DNA of 64,000 nucleotides from Verrucomicrobiota bacterium. Lineage in GTDB: Bacteria; Verrucomicrobiota; Verrucomicrobiia; Limisphaerales; J093. The translations under genes were made by a program, and so were the position numbers. Under the pieces are notes generated by a model. That model made no database searches. It saw only the letters and a program-made list of their open reading frames with translations, and was not told the DNA's origin. This document shows positions 60,434-64,000 of the stretch, one piece after another (the first letter of the stretch is position 1; each line of letters starts with the position of its first letter). The stretch is from assembly GCA_022710935.1 (NCBI GenBank), contig JAKLFY010000021.1:1-64000 (forward strand). Reading direction: 5' to 3'.

Positions 60434-61678
60434 ATGCGCTCTGACTTCGTGCCTATCAAAAGACTTTGGCTCAAGCGGTTTCGCAGCATCCTCGCGGCAC
60501 GCCTCGGGTTCGAGAACCCCCTGTTCCTGGTCGGCAAGAACGGCGCCGGCAAGAGCAATGTTCTCAAGGCGCTCGAGTTCCTCAGTGAATGCATGACCAC
60601 GCCGCTCGGTGCGGTCTTCAACAACCAAGGCGGCATTGAAGCCGTCCGCCACCGTTCCGGCACGCAGAGCCGCCCGCCGAACATGGCCGTGCGCGTGGAT
60701 TTCGATTTCCGCAACGGCGGACGATCCGCGGGATGGTATGCCTTCGAGATTCGCGCCAAGGAAGGCTACGAGTTCGACGTGGTGCGCGAGAAATGCGTGG
60801 TGCAGACGGGTGGCCAATTGAGTTGGTTCGATCGTTCTCACGGTTCGCTCACAAGCAGTGTGCCCAGCATCGAGCCGGCCGTGGATCCGCAGGCACTGCT
60901 CCTGCCCCTGATGGGCGGCACGGCTCAATTCGCGCCAGTGACGAGGGGCTTGAGCGGCATCCGGGTGTTTTCCATCCAGCCCAAGGCGATTCTCGAACTC
61001 CAAGACCCGGATTCCGGCTCCATCCTCAAAGCCGACGGCAGCAATCTGGCCAGTGTCTTGAAGTCGCTGTGGAAGGACGAGGGGAAGATGGAGCGCCTGT
61101 GTGAGTTGTTGCGCACCGTGGTGCCAGGGACAGCGACCGTTCGCCCCATCAAGCACGGCAAGAAGCTCTCTTTGGAGTTCCGTCAGGAGTGGAGCGAGAA
61201 CGGCGGGCCGCGAAGCAAATCGCGCAGAGCCGCCAGCAAACGCACCGTGGCCCATGAGGCCTTCTCGATGTCCGACGGCACCCTGCGCACCCTGGGCATC
61301 CTCACGGCCTTCCTCCAGCCCAACCGTCCCACACTCGTCGGCTTGGAGGAGCCGGAGTCCACCATCCACCCGGAGGCGCTCTCGTCCATTCTGGAAATGA
61401 TCCGGTCCTTCTCGCGCGACACCCAAGTGCTCGTCACGACCCACAGCCCTGAGTTGCTTGACGCCAAGTGGATTGAACCGGAGAACCTTCGTGTCGTTTC
61501 CTGGGACAAGGGCGTGACGCAGGTTCTGCCCTTGGGCGAGGCCTCCGTGGCCACCTTGCGGGACCATCTGATGGGCGCCGGGGAACTGCTCCGATCCAAC
61601 GCGCTGCATCCGGTGGACTTCTTTGCCGACGCACAGGATCCGAACCAGATGGAGCTGTTCGCCGACGCAACGCCATGA
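60434..61678 (+). CDS. OLD-like AAA family ATPase
   Basis: About 414 residues with an ABC/AAA_21-type ATPase core: Walker A LVGKNGAGKSNVLKALEF near 33-50, signature-like FSMSDGTLRTLGIL, Walker B PTLVGLEEPESTIHPEAL with Glu following, and a switch His in VLVTTHSPELLD. This is the ATPase half of two-gene systems that pair an AAA_21/15 ATPase with a TOPRIM-like nuclease (PARIS-like) or DUF4276. The stop overlaps the next start (ATGA), where the remains of a DUF4276 gene begin. ATG 60434 is preferred; GTG 60428 is an alternative start. It sits inside the helicase-methyltransferase cluster. Confidence 0.9.
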   Translation: MRSDFVPIKRLWLKRFRSILAARLGFENPLFLVGKNGAGKSNVLKALEFLSECMTTPLGAVFNNQGGIEAVRHRSGTQSRPPNMAVRVDFDFRNGGRSAGWYAFEIRAKEGYEFDVVREKCVVQTGGQLSWFDRSHGSLTSSVPSIEPAVDPQALLLPLMGGTAQFAPVTRGLSGIRVFSIQPKAILELQDPDSGSILKADGSNLASVLKSLWKDEGKMERLCELLRTVVPGTATVRPIKHGKKLSLEFRQEWSENGGPRSKSRRAASKRTVAHEAFSMSDGTLRTLGILTAFLQPNRPTLVGLEEPESTIHPEALSSILEMIRSFSRDTQVLVTTHSPELLDAKWIEPENLRVVSWDKGVTQVLPLGEASVATLRDHLMGAGELLRSNALHPVDFFADAQDPNQMELFADATP

Positions 61679-61818
61679 TTCAGCCGATCGTCGAAGGTGT
61701 CGGCGAAGTGGAAGCGGTGCCCGTGCTGCTTCGGCGGTTGAAGGAGTATCGTCTCCTGCTCTTGGCGCTCGGCTTCGCGCCTGCCCACTGGCCGGCAATA
61801 GGACCAGAAGCTCCGTGA
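61675..61818 (+). pseudogene. Truncated DUF4276 family gene (effector remnant)
   Basis: ATG at 61675 overlaps the ATPase stop (ATGA) and gives 47 residues. The first 24, MIQPIVEGVGEVEAVPVLLR plus RLKEY, match the highly conserved start of DUF4276 proteins (about 200-230 residues in this family, from memory). Then the frame passes into unrelated LLLLALGFAPAHW and stops at 61816-61818, four bases before the methyltransferase start. Nearly all of the gene is missing. DUF4276 is normally the partner of AAA_21-type ATPases, so the pair appears disarmed. The truncation could have happened when the methyltransferase gene arrived. Confidence 0.75.
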
Positions 61819-61821
61819 CCT

Positions 61822-64000
61822 ATGGCTCCCCGCGACCGTCTCCGTTCACTCAGCAACTTCGCCGACCTCATTCGCTACCTTGAGGAGGAACTCGCCTGGC
61901 CGCTCCAGCAGTACGGCTTCGATGAACTCACGTTCGCCTACGAAGCCGACGAACTCGGCTTGCGGGAAGAGGATGCGGCCAAGGTCAGGAAGATCCACCA
62001 ACTCCGCCCCCTCGCCTCGGGTCAGCCGTGGGGCATCTTCTTCATCGAGTTCGAGAAGAAGCGCCTGCCCGTCGTGGTCCTTCGCCGAATCCTCAGCATG
62101 CTCGTCGTCAAGAAACGCGCCTCGGCGAACAAATCCGAGCGCGCTGCATGGCAACCCGAGGACCTGCTGTTCGTTTCCGCTCTCGGCGACGAGACCACGG
62201 ACCAGCGTGAAATCGCCTTCGCCCATTTCCATCAGGAATCCGGCGACCTCCCCACGCTCCGCGTGCTCGGCTGGGACGGCGGCGACACCCCGCTCAAGCT
62301 CGAGCACGTGGACGCCACTCTGCATGACAAACTCCGCTGGCCGGCGGACCCGCGCGACCTCTCCACGTGGCGTGCCCAATGGACCCGCGCCTTCCGCCAT
62401 CGGGTCGGCCACGTCATTCGCACCGCCGACGGCCTGGCTGAACGCCTCGCGGCCCTGGCACGAGGCATCTGCGCCGCCGCGCAGACCATGATGGCGCACG
62501 AGACCGAGCGCGGCGCCCTCACCAAACTCTACAAAGCCTTCCAGACCGCCCTCATTCACGACCTCACCCCCGAGAGCTTCGCCGACACCTACGCGCAGAC
62601 CATCACCTACGGTCTCCTCACCGCCGCCATCTCACGGACCGAGATGAGCGCGGGCACCGCAGGCACCTTCGTCCGGGCGGAGGACGTTTCGGACATCGTG
62701 CCGGTCACGAACCCGTTCCTGAAGGAAATGCTCCAGACCTTCCTCAAGGCGGGCGGGCGCAAGGGCGGGATTGATTTCGATGAACTGGGCATTCAGGACG
62801 TTGTCGAACTCCTGCGCGGCGACGAGACGGACCTGCCTGCCATTCTGCGCGATTTCGGCAACAAGAACCCCGATGAAGATCCGGTCATCCACTTCTACGA
62901 GCACTTTCTCTCCGCCTACAACAAGAAACTCAAGGTGCAGCGCGGCGTCTTCTACACGCCGCCGCCAGTCGTCTCCTACATCGTCCGCAGCGTTCACGAA
63001 CTCCTCCAAACCGAGTTCGGCCTCGCCGATGGCCTCGCCTCCACGGTGACGTGGGGAGAGATGGTCAAACGGAATCCCGAACTTAAACTCCCGCCGCTGA
63101 CGGACGAGCCGGATGAAAAGCGCGCGATTGACCCGGGCGAGTTCTTCGTTCAGATCCTCGACATCGCCACCGGCACAGCCACCTTCGTCGTCGAGGTGAT
63201 TGATGTGGTCCACCGCCACCTAAAGGCTCAGTGGGACATGGGCGGCCTCGCCGCCATGCCGCGTATTCCCTCGCCCGCGGGGGCGGGAGAGGGTGGCGCG
63301 CCAGCGCCGGGTGAGGGTCCTGGGTCCCAGCCCTCAACCTTCAACCACTATTGGAACGTCTACGTCCCCGTCTGCCTGCTGCCACGCCTTTACGGTTTCG
63401 AGTTGATGATGGCGCCCTACGCCATCGCCCACATGAAGGTCGGTCTCAAACTCTACGAGACCGGCTACCGGTTCGGCAGCGCCGAGCGCGTCCGCATCTA
63501 CCTCACGAACACGCTCGAACCCAAAGTCAGGCAACTGCCGCAGATTGGTTTCGACGCGCTCGCTCACGAGGCCGCCGCTGTCAACGAAATCAAATGGTAC
63601 AAGCGATTCACCGTCGTTGTCGGGAACCCGCCATATGCTGGAATCTCCTCGAACATGACTGACTACGCACAGCGGATCGTGGATGCCTACAAGACCGTGG
63701 ACGGCTCCGCGTTGAAGGAACGAAAGCTCTGGCTGCAGGACGACTACGTAAAGTTCATCCGCAAGGCGCAGACAACCGTCGAGAGCGCCCGAGTCGGAAT
63801 CCTCGGCTGCATCACGAACCACGGCTATCTCGACAATCCAACCTTTCGGGGGATGCGCCAAAGTCTCATGGCTACATTCCCGCAGCTTCGCCTGCTTGAC
63901 CTCCACGGGAACTCCAACAAGAAGGAGCAGTGCCCTGACGGTTCGGAGGACAAGAATGTCTTCGACATTCGCCAGGGCGTGGCCATCTGCCTTGCCACGC
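61822..64000 (+). CDS. N6-adenine DNA methyltransferase, type ISP/Eco57I-like (3' partial)
   Basis: ATG at 61822 opens a frame of 726 codons that runs off the window. The SAM motif I is LDIATGTATFVVEVIDV near residues 444-458 and the catalytic NPPY is GNPPYAGIS near 601-609, an N6-adenine methyltransferase. YTPPPVVSYIVRSVHELLQ precedes them, as in type ISP and type I HsdM enzymes. The N-terminal 200 residues (WGIFFIEFEKKRLPVVVLRR) have an E-x-K flavour and could include a nuclease-like domain. A Gly/Ala/Pro-rich insert at about 477-497 (SPAGAGEGGAPAPGEGPGS) looks like repeat DNA read in frame. It forms a methylation partner to the helicase. Confidence 0.88.
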   Translation, partial: MAPRDRLRSLSNFADLIRYLEEELAWPLQQYGFDELTFAYEADELGLREEDAAKVRKIHQLRPLASGQPWGIFFIEFEKKRLPVVVLRRILSMLVVKKRASANKSERAAWQPEDLLFVSALGDETTDQREIAFAHFHQESGDLPTLRVLGWDGGDTPLKLEHVDATLHDKLRWPADPRDLSTWRAQWTRAFRHRVGHVIRTADGLAERLAALARGICAAAQTMMAHETERGALTKLYKAFQTALIHDLTPESFADTYAQTITYGLLTAAISRTEMSAGTAGTFVRAEDVSDIVPVTNPFLKEMLQTFLKAGGRKGGIDFDELGIQDVVELLRGDETDLPAILRDFGNKNPDEDPVIHFYEHFLSAYNKKLKVQRGVFYTPPPVVSYIVRSVHELLQTEFGLADGLASTVTWGEMVKRNPELKLPPLTDEPDEKRAIDPGEFFVQILDIATGTATFVVEVIDVVHRHLKAQWDMGGLAAMPRIPSPAGAGEGGAPAPGEGPGSQPSTFNHYWNVYVPVCLLPRLYGFELMMAPYAIAHMKVGLKLYETGYRFGSAERVRIYLTNTLEPKVRQLPQIGFDALAHEAAAVNEIKWYKRFTVVVGNPPYAGISSNMTDYAQRIVDAYKTVDGSALKERKLWLQDDYVKFIRKAQTTVESARVGILGCITNHGYLDNPTFRGMRQSLMATFPQLRLLDLHGNSNKKEQCPDGSEDKNVFDIRQGVAICLAT

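Overview
The window looks like a chromosomal stretch of a high-GC, Gram-negative bacterium, most likely a Verrucomicrobiota of the Limisphaerales/Pedosphaera type. This is inferred from the mix of gene families, not from rRNA: a prepilin-like protein with an FTLIE cleavage motif, a CotH/lamin-tail giant protein, a tandem Ig/PA14-like surface protein, TIM-barrel isomerases, Gfo/Idh/MocA, DUF1080, a sulfatase and a sialate O-acetylesterase, several with Tat- or Sec-type signals, plus futalosine-pathway menaquinone synthesis (mqnA). A planctomycete or lentisphaeral relative is the main alternative. There is no rRNA and one tRNA.

Layout. 1-6.3 kb is a decayed accessory region. It holds three partial copies of one phage-tail-like gene (two broken at the same Trp codon), a DUF3987-like protein, a lipoprotein, an MFS exporter, and a repeat-rich segment next to an initiator tRNA that is partly duplicated, like a relic integration site. 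6.4-9.8 kb is a translationally coupled minus-strand operon: a HTH/RodZ-like membrane protein, rimO, and a fused chorismate mutase/prephenate dehydrogenase. A sulfatase follows, then a Uma2-nuclease cassette bracketed by perfect 28-bp repeats (11.5-12.55 kb). 14.1-16.8 kb carries a compact fumarase (two subunits) plus hypA-hypB operon.

17-48 kb is dominated by exported proteins for polysaccharide/sugar breakdown and envelope functions, with an RRM RNA-binding protein, a VapBC-type toxin-antitoxin pair, mqnA, two beta-propeller proteins and many short dispersed repeats: three REP-like families, a 284-bp MITE with a TTA target duplication, and two fold-back elements. 48.9-52.4 kb is a 1161-aa surface protein built of three tandem modules. 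53.5-57.1 kb is a housekeeping run tyrA-aroA-cmk-plsC with overlapping or near-overlapping genes.

57.2 kb to the right edge is a defence island placed directly behind plsC: a PLD-nuclease/SNF2-type helicase fusion, an OLD-like AAA ATPase, the first few codons of a DUF4276 gene overlapping it (a truncated partner), and a large N6-adenine methyltransferase that runs off the window. Its composition is close to type ISP or DISARM-like restriction but the arrangement is unusual, and it is the best candidate here for an incompletely described system.
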